From Roseimaritima sediminicola (lineage in GTDB: Bacteria > Planctomycetota > Planctomycetia > Pirellulales > Pirellulaceae), in assembly GCF_009618275.1 (NCBI RefSeq), contig NZ_WIAD01000052.1, forward strand, positions 1 through 42,296: a stretch of 42,296 nucleotides of DNA, in the 5' to 3' direction. The notes under the pieces were generated by a model. The model worked only from the letters and a program-made list of their open reading frames with translations, was not told the origin of the DNA and ran no database searches. Below, piece after piece: positions 22,159 through 31,714 of the stretch (position 1 is the first letter of the stretch; every line of letters begins with the position of its first letter). The position numbers and the translations under genes were made by a program.

Positions 22159-24051
22159 CTAGGCGGTTGCGGCGGTGGTCTGTTTGGCTTTGCCCGCGGT
22201 GGCGGTGCGGAGATTGACCCGCAAGTCGCGGTAGCGCTGGATCAATTTGGTCATGTGAATGATCAGATAAGCGTTGGCGATCAAGGACAACAGCAACAGC
22301 AGATTGAACGCCTGCTGCGGCAGCGCGCCGCGCTCGTCGTCCCCAGCCGGTCGGCTCGGCGGCATCGTCGCCGCGTCGAGATCCAAATCCGATGGACTCT
22401 GCGTCGCGGTTGTCTCGCCCGGCAGCAACCCGGTGCGGCCGCCGGCACCGGTCGTGCGATTGGACGCGAGTTGAGGATGGGGGGGAGCGTTGCCGACGGG
22501 ATGGTTCGCTGGGGGGGAATACCGCGCGCCCGGAGCACTGCCGGGAGCATAACCGGCGGGGTTTTGAGGAGACGCGTTATAGGGAGCGCTGCCATAGTTT
22601 TGGTTGGCGTAGCCGCCTGCCGGAGCCGGGTTGCCGACCGGCGACTGCGTCCGTGGATCGTACGCGCCGGCGGCGTTGTTCTGGCCCGCGACGGGCGTTT
22701 GATATTGCCCCGGCCGGTACTGACCCGCCGGGTATTGCCCTGGCTGGGGTTGGCCTGGCTGGAGTTGCCCTGGCTGGGGTTGGCCTGGCTGAGCTTGGCC
22801 TGGCTGGTACTGGCCGCCTTGGCTTTGGCCCGCCTGGGTTTGACCGGCGTAGGCGTGTTGCGGTGTGGTCGCGTTCCCGCCCTGGTCAGCCGTCGCCGTG
22901 TTATTCCCATAGCGATCCGGGTTGTCCCCATAGCGATAAGGAGTGCTGGTGGCCGGCCCGGCCGTGGTTCCAGCAGACGCCGCGGTTTGCGGGCGGGGCG
23001 CCGGTTGCTGCGGGCTGGATTGCTGCGGGCTGGATTGCTGCGATAGGGCCGATGCGGGCAGGCGTGGATCGGCCAGCCCTGGTGGTGGCGCGCCGAAGTT
23101 CCCCAGAGCCGAGGAGGATGCGTTTGGGGTCGGCGTGGAAGCGCCGCTGGCGGACGCAGTGCTGCTTCCGCCGGCCGCGACCGTGGTTCGTTCGCGGTCC
23201 CAGCGGTCGTCGCGCCCGTTATCGACGGTGGAGGGTAGCTGGAGGTTCGAGGCGGTAGCTTCACTCGGCGCACCGGCGGAGCGGCCCGGGCCGGCTTGAG
23301 CGGTCTGCGGTCCCGCAGCGCTCTGGGCGGCCGGGGCGCTGGCGTTCGAGGGCATCGGATTAGTGCTGGGAAACTGCGGTCCGGTCGCAGGCGAATTGGC
23401 GGCGGTGGAGGCGGTCCGCACGGGCGGCTCGGCGGCGGAGTCGCCGGCTTGCAAGCGGCGAAACGGATTCTGGCCTTGAGGCTGGCTCTGCAGCGATTCG
23501 GTGGCTTGCCGCGCCAACTGCTGGGCTTGTTGCGCGGCGGCATCGACGGCGTTTTGGGCATCGGCCCGCAACTGTTGCTCGGCCGCTTGCCGGCTCCGCT
23601 GCAGGGCGTCCTGGGCCGTCTCAGCCAACTCGCCGGGCAGACTCATCGGCGCGGCCTCCTGCGGTTTGGCCCGCGTCACCGACTCGGCACTACCGCCAGC
23701 GAGGGCTGGAATCGGGGTAGCCGAGGGTGGATCGTCCTGGATGGCGGGGATCGGGACGTGGTCCTGGTCTCGCTGCGCAGGGGACTGAAACGCTTGGGCT
23801 TGGGCTACCGAAGGAGGTTCGGGGCCGGGATCGCGAGGCAGCGGATCGTTGCCGACGCGCAGCACAAACCGCGACACACGACCTCGTACCGAGGCGTCGA
23901 CCGTACTGGATATTTCGCCGGCCTGCTTGGCGTGTTCGAACTCCTCCGGCGTCACCTGGACGATGTACTCCACACCGCCCTTGCCGTCGGGTTCGTAGCC
24001 GTAATCTACGGTCACTACTGCCAGAGCCAGTAGCATCGGGACTCCGCCCAT
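22159..24051 (-). CDS. Pro/Gln-rich low-complexity protein with C-terminal membrane helix
   Basis: This 630-residue protein has a short hydrophobic N-terminus (MLLALAVVTV) and a conserved-looking globular part (VDYGYEPDGKGGVEYIVQVTPEEFEHAKQAGEISSTVDASVRGRVSRFVLRVG). A long disordered region rich in Ala, Gln, Pro and Gly follows, including about ten QPGQ-type repeats near residues 410-450. One transmembrane segment (FNLLLLLSLIANAYLIIHM) ends in a basic tail. Function is unknown; it may be an envelope-associated or secretion-related planctomycete protein. ATG 24051 is chosen because AAGGA precedes it; the 55-codon upstream extension has no such signal and looks non-coding. Confidence 0.7.
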   Translation of the reverse strand: MGGVPMLLALAVVTVDYGYEPDGKGGVEYIVQVTPEEFEHAKQAGEISSTVDASVRGRVSRFVLRVGNDPLPRDPGPEPPSVAQAQAFQSPAQRDQDHVPIPAIQDDPPSATPIPALAGGSAESVTRAKPQEAAPMSLPGELAETAQDALQRSRQAAEQQLRADAQNAVDAAAQQAQQLARQATESLQSQPQGQNPFRRLQAGDSAAEPPVRTASTAANSPATGPQFPSTNPMPSNASAPAAQSAAGPQTAQAGPGRSAGAPSEATASNLQLPSTVDNGRDDRWDRERTTVAAGGSSTASASGASTPTPNASSSALGNFGAPPPGLADPRLPASALSQQSSPQQSSPQQPAPRPQTAASAGTTAGPATSTPYRYGDNPDRYGNNTATADQGGNATTPQHAYAGQTQAGQSQGGQYQPGQAQPGQPQPGQLQPGQPQPGQYPAGQYRPGQYQTPVAGQNNAAGAYDPRTQSPVGNPAPAGGYANQNYGSAPYNASPQNPAGYAPGSAPGARYSPPANHPVGNAPPHPQLASNRTTGAGGRTGLLPGETTATQSPSDLDLDAATMPPSRPAGDDERGALPQQAFNLLLLLSLIANAYLIIHMTKLIQRYRDLRVNLRTATAGKAKQTTAATA

Positions 24052-24320
24052 CGGATCCTTCCTTTCGTGGCGCGCGGGTCTCTCCGGCGCTTTTCCAAAT
24101 GAACTTGTCACCGAACGCGACGGTGGTGACAGAATGGATAGGGCGATCCTAGTCGATATTCCGGCCTGCGGTAAAGAGCTTTCCACAGTATTCCTTGATG
24201 CCGTGCTTGCTAGCAAAAGGTGGTCGTCCCTGGGTCGCGCCGGCGACGATTTTCGCTACGGTGAAAAGGTAGAACGTTAAAAACGCTTGCTTTTCTGCTT
24301 CGATCGACGAGCCGCCTGCT

Positions 24321-27188
24321 ATGCCCGAATCCCGCTGCTATCGATGGGTTGCGGTCCTCGTGCTGTTGGCCGGCGGCGTTTTGTTGGGAACAAGCTTGCT
24401 AGGGGGCCAGCGGCTAGCGTTTCGCGACGTCGGCCATTTCTACGCGCCGCTTTACGGCGGGCTGGACCAACAGGTGGGCCAGGGGCAGGTCCCGCTTTGG
24501 AATCCGCTGGACCACACCGGGTTGCCGGTCCTGGGCGAAACCACCACGGCCCTGCTGTATCCGCCGCGATGGCTGTTTGCGCTGCCCCTGCCGGCGGCGG
24601 CCGTGATGGCGTGGTATGTGTTGCTGCATTGGGTTCTGGCCGGTGTCAACGCGTCGGTCGCACTGCGGGCTGCCGGCGCGAACCCGATGGCGTCCGCATT
24701 CGGCGCCTTGGCCTACGCACTGTCGGGACCGATTGTTTTCCTGTACTGCAATCCGCCATTTTTGGTCGGGGCGGCTTGGTTGCCGCTGGGGGTGTCTTTG
24801 GGCCTGAGGTTGCTGGACCGCGGCGGTACCGCGGCGGTTCTGGCCGCCGGTACGGTGTTCGCGCTGCCGGTGTTGGGCGGCGACCCGCAGACCGCGATTC
24901 ATGTCGGTGTTTTGGTCGTCCTGGTCTGGACCGGTCGCAGTCTGGCGGCAGGGTGGAGGCGGATTCTCGGGCGGCGTGATCAACGGCAAGGGCAAGCCGA
25001 GCGACCGGATCCAAGGCGGCTCGAACGCGGGCAAGACGCGGATGCGGGGCGTTCGGCGATGGGGCTAGCGAGGTCAGCCGAATCCGGCAGGGGACGACGC
25101 GTCCTGCCAATGCTGGCCGCGATCCTGCTGGCGGTGTTGCTGGCCCTGCCGCAGGTGGCCGCATCGCTGGACTGGGCGCGTCACAGCGCTCGCCGGTTCG
25201 CGCCGCCGGATGGGATGTATGACTACAGCACGGCGCCGTGGCAGTTTTTGGACTTGGCTGTCCCCTACGCTGGGGGCCGATTGTTTCCCGTCTACCAGCG
25301 CCTGAGCGCAGCTTTGCCGGCGGACAGTCGGGTGTGGACGGTGTCGCTGTACGGCGGCGTGTTGACGCTGTGTTTGGCTGCCGCTCACTACGTTCGCCAA
25401 GGGCGAGCCCGTCGCGGAGGCCCGTGCGCGAAACGCTGGCGCTGGGACGCCTGGGACGTGATCCTTCCGCTGGGAGTGTTGATGGCGCTAGGGCATTACG
25501 GTCCGCTGTGGGTTTGGCGAGCCCTGCTCGGCTGGTTCGGCGTGGATGCCGGTGGCATCGACCCGGCGACGGGAAGTCCGTACTGGTTGCTGTCGAAGCT
25601 GCTGCCCGGCTATGAAGCGTTTCGTTATCCCGCCAAGTGGCTGCCCTTCGTTTCGATGGGGCTGGCTGTCGCAGCGGGACGCAGCCTGACGGGGCTATTG
25701 GAGCGACAACCGACGCAGGGCCGACGACAGACGCAGGGCCGACGACAGACGCGGGGCCGACAACAGACGCGGGGCCGACAACAGACGCCGGGCCGGGGAT
25801 GGTTGGTAGCCGCTGTGGGATGCGGTGCCGCGGCGGCAGTCTTGGCTGTGCGTCCGCTGCGCGGGGCGATCGCGAGTTGGCTGGAAGGCCAGATTGCACC
25901 GGACGCGTATTGGGGCCCGCTGCGAGGGGCCGCCGCGATCGGCGACTGGTCCTACAGCCTGACCCACGTGGCCCTGGTCGCGTCGGCGGCTTGGCTGCTG
26001 CTGCGATACGCGCACCAGCGTCCGTGGCTCTCGAGGCGGTGGACCGGTGGGTTGTTGTGCGGACTGCTGGTCATCGATCTGTTGGCCATCAATTATCCGC
26101 TGGTCGCAGCGGTATCCACAGCGCAAGAAATCCGCTGGGTGGATCGCTGGGGCATCGCCGATGCCGATGCCATCGGGGCGCGGACGCTGCTGCGGACCGG
26201 GCCCGAAGCGCCGGCAGTCTGGAGCCGCACGTCGCTCGGGCGACGTGTCGCCGAGGTGGCGGCCAGCGAACGGCTGGGGCTCCAGGGACGCTGGCACCTG
26301 TCCGCGGGACACCGCATTTTTAATAGCGCCACGTCCATCACGCCCCAGCGCTACCAGAGTGCCGCCGTGGCGGCTGCCGAGTGGAATGCCGGACGCGGTG
26401 CAGAAGCGCAAACGCGGTTTTGGCGAGCCGTCGGCCGACGGTGGGGAATCAGTGCTTGGGCGCACAGCAGCGGAGGAACGATTGCCGCCGAAACCGATCG
26501 GGGGCAGAGCGTGCGATTGGCTGAGTCACGACTGATGATCGATGCGAATTTTCCACGACCGACCACGGTGGATGCCTTCGCGTGGCACACGACCTGGCAA
26601 AGGATCGCACCGCGTCGCCCAGTCAGCTCCGCGGATTGGGCGGAACGTTTTGGTGTCTGGGAAGACGCCTTCGCAGAAGCTCCGGTGCAAGCTTCTGAAT
26701 TATTTCCTGGTCTATCGAACCTCGCGGTGCCGCTTGTCGAAGACGAAAACTTCGCGGTCACCGATCCGCCGACAGGGTTGCTGGCCAACGTGTCTCGGCA
26801 GACGCCTATCGAGGTGATGGCTTGGAGCAGTGACCGGGTGCGTGTGCAAGTCGAACCCACGGCCGCGGGGTTGCTGTCTCGGGCGACCTATCAGGACGGG
26901 AATTGGCACGGTCGTTACCGGCGGTTGCCTTCGGCGACATCGACAGACGTTACCGCCGGACCGGTATCGTCCGGCGGGGCCGACGGAGTCCCCGCGTGGG
27001 AGTCGGCCGAGGTGCTGCCGGTCGACTACCTCGGCCAGGCCGTGTTTCTTCCGGCCGGACGATGGGAAGTCGAATTCGTGTACCGGCCGTGGTGGCTGGT
27101 GCCCAGTTTCCTGCTGTCGATCGCGACGCTGGCCGCGATGGGTTACCAGACGCTGCGGGTGCGTTCGGTCGCTCGGCGCGGAACGTAG
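24321..27188 (+). CDS. YfhO-like polytopic membrane protein
   Basis: This 955-residue protein has about a dozen predicted transmembrane helices. It starts as YfhO-family proteins do, with a first helix followed by DVGHFYAPLYGGL..G.VPLWNP and later FLYCNPPFLVGAAWLPLG, MYDYSTAPWQFLDLAVPYAGG and YEAFRYPAKWLPFVSMGLAVAAGR. The C-terminal half is an extracytoplasmic beta-rich domain ending in a helix (WWLVPSFLLSIATLAAMG). YfhO proteins are GT-C-like and are linked to glycosylation of lipid or teichoic acids in firmicutes; the planctomycete role is unknown. A five-unit 18-bp tandem repeat (25704-25793) inserts a Gln/Arg/Gly-rich loop between helices. Confidence 0.82.
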   Translation: MPESRCYRWVAVLVLLAGGVLLGTSLLGGQRLAFRDVGHFYAPLYGGLDQQVGQGQVPLWNPLDHTGLPVLGETTTALLYPPRWLFALPLPAAAVMAWYVLLHWVLAGVNASVALRAAGANPMASAFGALAYALSGPIVFLYCNPPFLVGAAWLPLGVSLGLRLLDRGGTAAVLAAGTVFALPVLGGDPQTAIHVGVLVVLVWTGRSLAAGWRRILGRRDQRQGQAERPDPRRLERGQDADAGRSAMGLARSAESGRGRRVLPMLAAILLAVLLALPQVAASLDWARHSARRFAPPDGMYDYSTAPWQFLDLAVPYAGGRLFPVYQRLSAALPADSRVWTVSLYGGVLTLCLAAAHYVRQGRARRGGPCAKRWRWDAWDVILPLGVLMALGHYGPLWVWRALLGWFGVDAGGIDPATGSPYWLLSKLLPGYEAFRYPAKWLPFVSMGLAVAAGRSLTGLLERQPTQGRRQTQGRRQTRGRQQTRGRQQTPGRGWLVAAVGCGAAAAVLAVRPLRGAIASWLEGQIAPDAYWGPLRGAAAIGDWSYSLTHVALVASAAWLLLRYAHQRPWLSRRWTGGLLCGLLVIDLLAINYPLVAAVSTAQEIRWVDRWGIADADAIGARTLLRTGPEAPAVWSRTSLGRRVAEVAASERLGLQGRWHLSAGHRIFNSATSITPQRYQSAAVAAAEWNAGRGAEAQTRFWRAVGRRWGISAWAHSSGGTIAAETDRGQSVRLAESRLMIDANFPRPTTVDAFAWHTTWQRIAPRRPVSSADWAERFGVWEDAFAEAPVQASELFPGLSNLAVPLVEDENFAVTDPPTGLLANVSRQTPIEVMAWSSDRVRVQVEPTAAGLLSRATYQDGNWHGRYRRLPSATSTDVTAGPVSSGGADGVPAWESAEVLPVDYLGQAVFLPAGRWEVEFVYRPWWLVPSFLLSIATLAAMGYQTLRVRSVARRGT
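25704..25793 (+). repeat. 18-bp tandem repeat inside the YfhO-like gene
   Basis: Five consecutive units of CGACRACMGACGCNGGGC encode the six-residue repeat RQTxGR/RQQTxGR. The period is a multiple of three, so copy-number changes keep the frame. Confidence 0.8.
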
Positions 27189-27214
27189 CATGGCTCGCCG
27201 AGCTACTGTTTTTT

Positions 27215-27233
27215 CTCGGCTGGGACAGCCGAG
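27215..27233. repeat. Palindrome CTCGGCTG-GGA-CAGCCGAG
   Basis: Perfect 8-bp stem with a 3-nt loop. The identical element is present in inverse orientation at 33460-33478 and 33532-33550. Confidence 0.7.
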
Positions 27234-27274
27234 CTACTATGGTGGCAGAGGCTTTGGGCCTGTGTGGAAAAAAA

Positions 27275-27350
27275 AGCGAGGGCGACGGGTGGCTCTTTCG
27301 TCTTTTCCACCGGCTCCCGCCGACGAAAGGTCCACCTCGTCGCCCTCGCT
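27275..27350. terminator. Bidirectional terminator-like stem between convergent genes
   Basis: AGCGAGGGCGACGGGTGG (27275-27292) pairs with CCACCTCGTCGCCCTCGCT (27332-27350) with one bulge. CTTTCGTC/GACGAAAG extends the stem inside. A run of A precedes it, so transcripts from the right (- strand DUF11 gene) would end in U. It separates the YfhO-like and DUF11 genes. Confidence 0.65.
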
Positions 27351-27397
27351 CACCAGGCTTCTCGTCCCCCCGTCGGAGAAGCCATGGCCCCCTCAGG

Positions 27398-30300
27398 TCA
27401 AGTGATCGTCGACGCCAGGAAACGCCGTTTGGAGAACGGCTCGTCCAGCTCGCCGAAGTTGAACATCACGGCATCGACGTCGGGTCCCAGCACGATTTGC
27501 GAGAACTGGTTGTTCGTGACGGTCGCTCCCGAAGCGTTGCCGTCGACCGTCCCGGCGGTTTCGATACCGTCGACGAATCCGCTCGGCTGGGTTTCGGTGA
27601 CCGAGTAGGTTCCGGCCGGCAGTTGGTCGAAGCGGTAGGCACCGTTGGCATCGGTGGTCACCGAGCGGGTCACGGGATTGTTCAGCGTATCGGTACCGGC
27701 CAGGGTAATGGTCACGCCCGCGATGCCGCGTTCTCCCGCGTCCTGGATGCCGTTGTTGTTGCTGTCGACGTAGACCACGCCGGCCAGGGTCGAAAGCACC
27801 GGATCGACGGTCGTGGTTGCCGAAGCCGTGTTGTTCGTGTCGTCGGTTTCGGTTTGCGGCGTCGCCACGATCACGCTGTTGACCAAATCACCGGTCGCGT
27901 CGTTATCGATCGTCGCCACGATGGTGAAGGTGGCCGAGGCTCCGGCCGCCAGCGATCCGAGGCTGACGTCGACGCTCTGCCCATTGGCCGTCAACGCTCC
28001 GTCCGGCCCACTGCCGCTGACGAAAGTGACTCCGGCCGGCAGGGTGTCGGCCGCGGTCACGCTGGTCGCGGTCGAGGTGCCCTGGTTGGTCACGGTGATT
28101 GTGTAGGTCAATTGTCCGCCGACCTGAGCGGCGGTGGCCGACACGTTTTTCTGCACCGCCAAGTCCACATCGGGTACCAGCAGGGTGTCGGCGGTGTCGG
28201 AGTTGTTGGCCGTATTGGCTTCGTTTTCGGCCGCGGTAACGCTGGCCGTGTTGGACAGCGTGCCCGTCGCGTCGGCCGCGACGGTCACGACCAGGGTAGC
28301 CGTCACGTCATCGCCGGCGGCCAGGGTGCCGGCATCGAAGGTCACCACGTTGCCGTTTACCGTCGCAGCTTGACCGTTCACCGTGCCGCTGACGAACGTG
28401 GTTCCCGCCGGCAGGGTGTCGGTGATCACCAGTCCGGTCGCATCGCTGGGACCGGCCGCGTTGGAGACGGTGATCGAATAGGTCAAGTTGCCGCCGGGAG
28501 CGACTTCGGCCAGAGCGCTCTTGGAGAGAACGAGGTCGAACTGCGGTTCCAAGGCGGTGCGGACTTCCGCTTCGTTGTTGGTATCGTCGGATTCGGTTTC
28601 GTTGCCTTCGGTGACCGCGGTATTGACCAGTTCGCCGGTCGCCGAGCTATCGATGGTGCCGGTGATCGTGACCGTCTCGCTGGCACCAGAGGCCAATTGG
28701 CCAACCGTAAAGGTCAGCACGCCATTGGCACTGACGAAGGTGGTATTGCCTTGGTTGACCGCCGTGACGGTAAAGGCGGCTGGCAGGGTATCGATGATCC
28801 GCACGCCGCTGGCATCGCTGGGGCCATCGTTGGTGACCGTGACCGTGTACTGGACCGGTTGACCTGGTACGCCGCTGGTGACGTTGTCGTCTTTGGTGAT
28901 CACCAGATCGACCAGGCGGTCCACGGTGACGGCCACCGTGGCGCTGTCGTTGGCCGCGTTGGTGTCTACGTCGGTCGTCGTGACGGTGGCCGTATTGGAG
29001 ATGCCGGTACCGCTTTGCACGATCGAGTCGATCAGGACGTCGATGGTGAACGTGGCCGAAGCGCCCGAGGCCAGCGTGCCGACCGTGAAGGTCAGGTCCT
29101 GTCCGGCGGCGTTGACCGTCACGCCACTGGTGCCGGCGTCCAGCGAGTCGAAGGAGAGGTTGCCGTCGAGGGTATCGGTGACGGTCACGCCGCGAGCGTC
29201 CCCCGGACCGGTGTTGGTGACGACGAACGTGTACGTCATGAGATTGCCAGCGACCGGATCGGCGCTGGCGGTCTTGGTGACGCCGACGTCCACCTGACGT
29301 TCGATCGTTGCCGCCACGGTCGAGCTGTCGTTGTTGTCGTTGGGATCGGTGTCAGGCGTATTGGTGACGGTGGCGGTGTTGGAGATTTGTCCCTCGGCGT
29401 CGCTGTCGACGCCCACGACGATCGTAATCGTCTGCGACGCACCGCTGGCCAGATCGCCCACGGTCGCGGTGATCACGCCCCCGGTTTCGCTGACCGCCGC
29501 GGCATCGCCGCCGACGTTGCCCGAGGTAAAGCTGACTCCGGCCGGCAGGGTATCGGTAACGCTGACACCGGTGGCATCACTGGGTCCGTCGTTGGTGACG
29601 ACCAGGGTGTAGGTCAGGGTGCCGCCGGCGGCGACGGTGGTCAGGTCAGCCGATTTTTCGATCCGCAGGTCGGTTTGGACCGTGATCGGCACCGCCGCGC
29701 TATCGCTGTTGTTTGCGGGAACCGGGTCCTGTTCGTCGGCGGTGACGCTGGCCTGGTTGACGATCGCGTTGCCCGTGGCCGAGGACGGAATGTCCACGAT
29801 GATGTCGAACGACAGCGAAGCACCGACCGCCAGACTGGATGCGGTGGCCGTTACGGTTGCGCCGGAGACGGTGGGCTGGTCCAGTCCGGCCGAGACGTTT
29901 TCGACGCGGTCGAACGTCAGGCCGGCAGGGATTGCGTCTTCGATGACCAGGTTGGTCGCTTCCAGGTTGCCGTTGTTGGTGACGGTGATGCGGAAACTGG
30001 CTTCGCCGCCGGCGATGGGCGTGGTGGTCAACAATTCCTTGGCCACCATCAGGTCGGTTTCGGGCACAAAGCCAAAGTCGACCGTCAGGTTGGTGCTGGG
30101 ATCGGTATCGCCGTCGTCGATCGGTTCGCCGCGAGAGACCAGCGTGATGGCGGCCGAGGCGACGCCTGCGCCGGCGATTTCGCTGCCGTCGTCGACGCCG
30201 TCCTGGTTATCGTCGGGATCGGCGACCGGGTCATTACCGGTGCTGGTCGTAAACCCGTACAGCGGTTGGCCGGCGGTGAATTCGGTGCTGGGGATCTGGA

Positions 30301-31588
30301 CCAGGTATTCGCCGGGAGCGAGATTGCTGAAGGAATAGGATCCGCCGGCGGCGGTGGTCGTGCTGGCCACCAGCGTGTCGGTGTTGGGATCCAACGTCCC
30401 GTTGCCGTCGGTGTCCTGGTACAGGTTCACATCGACGCCCGAGATGCCGGGTTCGCCGGCGTCTTGAACACCGTTGTTGTTGTCGTCGCGGAAGACCGTA
30501 TCGCCGAGGGTCAGCGGTTCGTAGTTTGCCAGATTCTGGGTGACTTCCACCGGTGCGATCGAACCGACCAGCGTGATCGCTCCGTCCAGGGACGGGACGC
30601 CGTTGATTTCAAACTCGATCGCGCCGACGTTGCTGAAGTCCGCCGGTCCCACGCCGCCCAGTTGGACGAAGGAATCGAAGGGCACGAACAGTTCATCGAA
30701 CGCGACCTGGTTTTGGATCGTCAGGGTGGTTTCCGAAGCGTTGTCCGCATCGGTATACACCCGCACCGTGATCTGGCCGTTGGCCTGGTCGGCTCGCGAG
30801 CTGAGCAGCAGTCCGGCGCCCTGGCGACCTTGCACCAGATCGACGCCACCCAGGCCGCTGGTATTCAGCGCGCTGACCCCATCGGCATCGCCGTCATACT
30901 GGACCAGTGCGGTCAGTTCCGCTTGCTGGCTGGAGTCGAACTGGAACTGACCGTTGGTGACCTGAACCTCGACTGCCGCGCCGCCGGCGCCGGCCACGCC
31001 ATCATCGACGTTCGATAGGATCACCACTCGGTTACCACCGAGGATGCTGTTGTCGGTCGTGGACCCGATGGCGTCGGCAGAAGCATCGTCGCCGACCGAG
31101 AGCGTCGAGAGCGTGGCCGAGAAATCATCGATCGACTGGACGGTTTCGCCGTCGTCGTCGGTGACGGTCACGATCACCGGATCGGTGTTGGAGATCAATC
31201 CGTTGACGGCCGACTGGACCAACAGGTATTGGCCGGGCGAGAGGTTTTCAAAGCGGAACACGCCATTGGCGTCGGTCGTGTCGCTGCCGATCAGGGTGTC
31301 GGCCCCGGCGCCGGTATCCAGCACGCCGGGCGTGGTTCCGTCGTCCAGGTACAGCGTCACGTCGACGTTGCTCAGCCGTGGATCATTGATGGTCGTGCCG
31401 CTGGTGTCGACGATGCTGTCGATGGTGTCATCGCCGGCCAGGTCGGTGTAGACCGCTCCGGTGATCACGCCCAGGTCGGCAGCCATCAGCTCGCGATTGA
31501 CCAGCCGTTCCAGCTTCAGCCTGCGGCGCTGCGTGCGGGCAGGACGGCTACGACGACGCAATCCGTTGAACAAGCGACTGAGAACCAT
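27398..31588 (-). CDS. DUF11/SdrD-type giant surface protein
   Basis: This 1396-residue protein has a basic N-terminus followed by LKLERLVNRELMAADLG, the motif with which many planctomycete surface or exported proteins begin. It has three SdrD-B-like units (near residues 38, 370 and the C-terminus: DSNNNGIQDAGERGIAGVTITLAGT) and a beta-rich unique region (about 150-360). Six DUF11 repeats follow, each built on D(L/V)x(V/I)xK...YTxxVTNxGPSDAxGVxxxDTLPAG. The protein is very acidic and Ca-binding loops (DxDxDG, DNNNNG) are frequent. The expected location is the cell surface or extracellular matrix, in adhesion. No dockerin or PEP-CTERM tail is seen. On the opposite strand, repeat composition creates a 4-kb open frame that is not a gene. 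Confidence 0.9.
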   Translation of the reverse strand: MVLSRLFNGLRRRSRPARTQRRRLKLERLVNRELMAADLGVITGAVYTDLAGDDTIDSIVDTSGTTINDPRLSNVDVTLYLDDGTTPGVLDTGAGADTLIGSDTTDANGVFRFENLSPGQYLLVQSAVNGLISNTDPVIVTVTDDDGETVQSIDDFSATLSTLSVGDDASADAIGSTTDNSILGGNRVVILSNVDDGVAGAGGAAVEVQVTNGQFQFDSSQQAELTALVQYDGDADGVSALNTSGLGGVDLVQGRQGAGLLLSSRADQANGQITVRVYTDADNASETTLTIQNQVAFDELFVPFDSFVQLGGVGPADFSNVGAIEFEINGVPSLDGAITLVGSIAPVEVTQNLANYEPLTLGDTVFRDDNNNGVQDAGEPGISGVDVNLYQDTDGNGTLDPNTDTLVASTTTAAGGSYSFSNLAPGEYLVQIPSTEFTAGQPLYGFTTSTGNDPVADPDDNQDGVDDGSEIAGAGVASAAITLVSRGEPIDDGDTDPSTNLTVDFGFVPETDLMVAKELLTTTPIAGGEASFRITVTNNGNLEATNLVIEDAIPAGLTFDRVENVSAGLDQPTVSGATVTATASSLAVGASLSFDIIVDIPSSATGNAIVNQASVTADEQDPVPANNSDSAAVPITVQTDLRIEKSADLTTVAAGGTLTYTLVVTNDGPSDATGVSVTDTLPAGVSFTSGNVGGDAAAVSETGGVITATVGDLASGASQTITIVVGVDSDAEGQISNTATVTNTPDTDPNDNNDSSTVAATIERQVDVGVTKTASADPVAGNLMTYTFVVTNTGPGDARGVTVTDTLDGNLSFDSLDAGTSGVTVNAAGQDLTFTVGTLASGASATFTIDVLIDSIVQSGTGISNTATVTTTDVDTNAANDSATVAVTVDRLVDLVITKDDNVTSGVPGQPVQYTVTVTNDGPSDASGVRIIDTLPAAFTVTAVNQGNTTFVSANGVLTFTVGQLASGASETVTITGTIDSSATGELVNTAVTEGNETESDDTNNEAEVRTALEPQFDLVLSKSALAEVAPGGNLTYSITVSNAAGPSDATGLVITDTLPAGTTFVSGTVNGQAATVNGNVVTFDAGTLAAGDDVTATLVVTVAADATGTLSNTASVTAAENEANTANNSDTADTLLVPDVDLAVQKNVSATAAQVGGQLTYTITVTNQGTSTATSVTAADTLPAGVTFVSGSGPDGALTANGQSVDVSLGSLAAGASATFTIVATIDNDATGDLVNSVIVATPQTETDDTNNTASATTTVDPVLSTLAGVVYVDSNNNGIQDAGERGIAGVTITLAGTDTLNNPVTRSVTTDANGAYRFDQLPAGTYSVTETQPSGFVDGIETAGTVDGNASGATVTNNQFSQIVLGPDVDAVMFNFGELDEPFSKRRFLASTIT

Positions 31589-31714
31589 GTATGGGAATCC
31601 TTTCCACGACCCCGATAAAACCGTGCCTTACAACCGGTGGTTACCGCATGAACGTCACCATCCGGACAGAATCTGTTTGGGTGTATCGGCAGGTCGGCCT
31701 GACCTGCATAAGGC

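Noticed and set aside
22700-22840. Tandem QPGQ-coding repeats as a CRISPR-like array
   Set aside because: The units are contiguous 15-bp coding repeats in frame inside a low-complexity protein, without spacers.
26903-31018. A 1371-codon open frame on the + strand opposite the DUF11 gene
   Set aside because: It is antisense to a repetitive, clearly coding gene. The Gly/Asp/Arg/Val-rich translation mirrors the complement of the DUF11 repeats, starts inside another gene and shows no domain.
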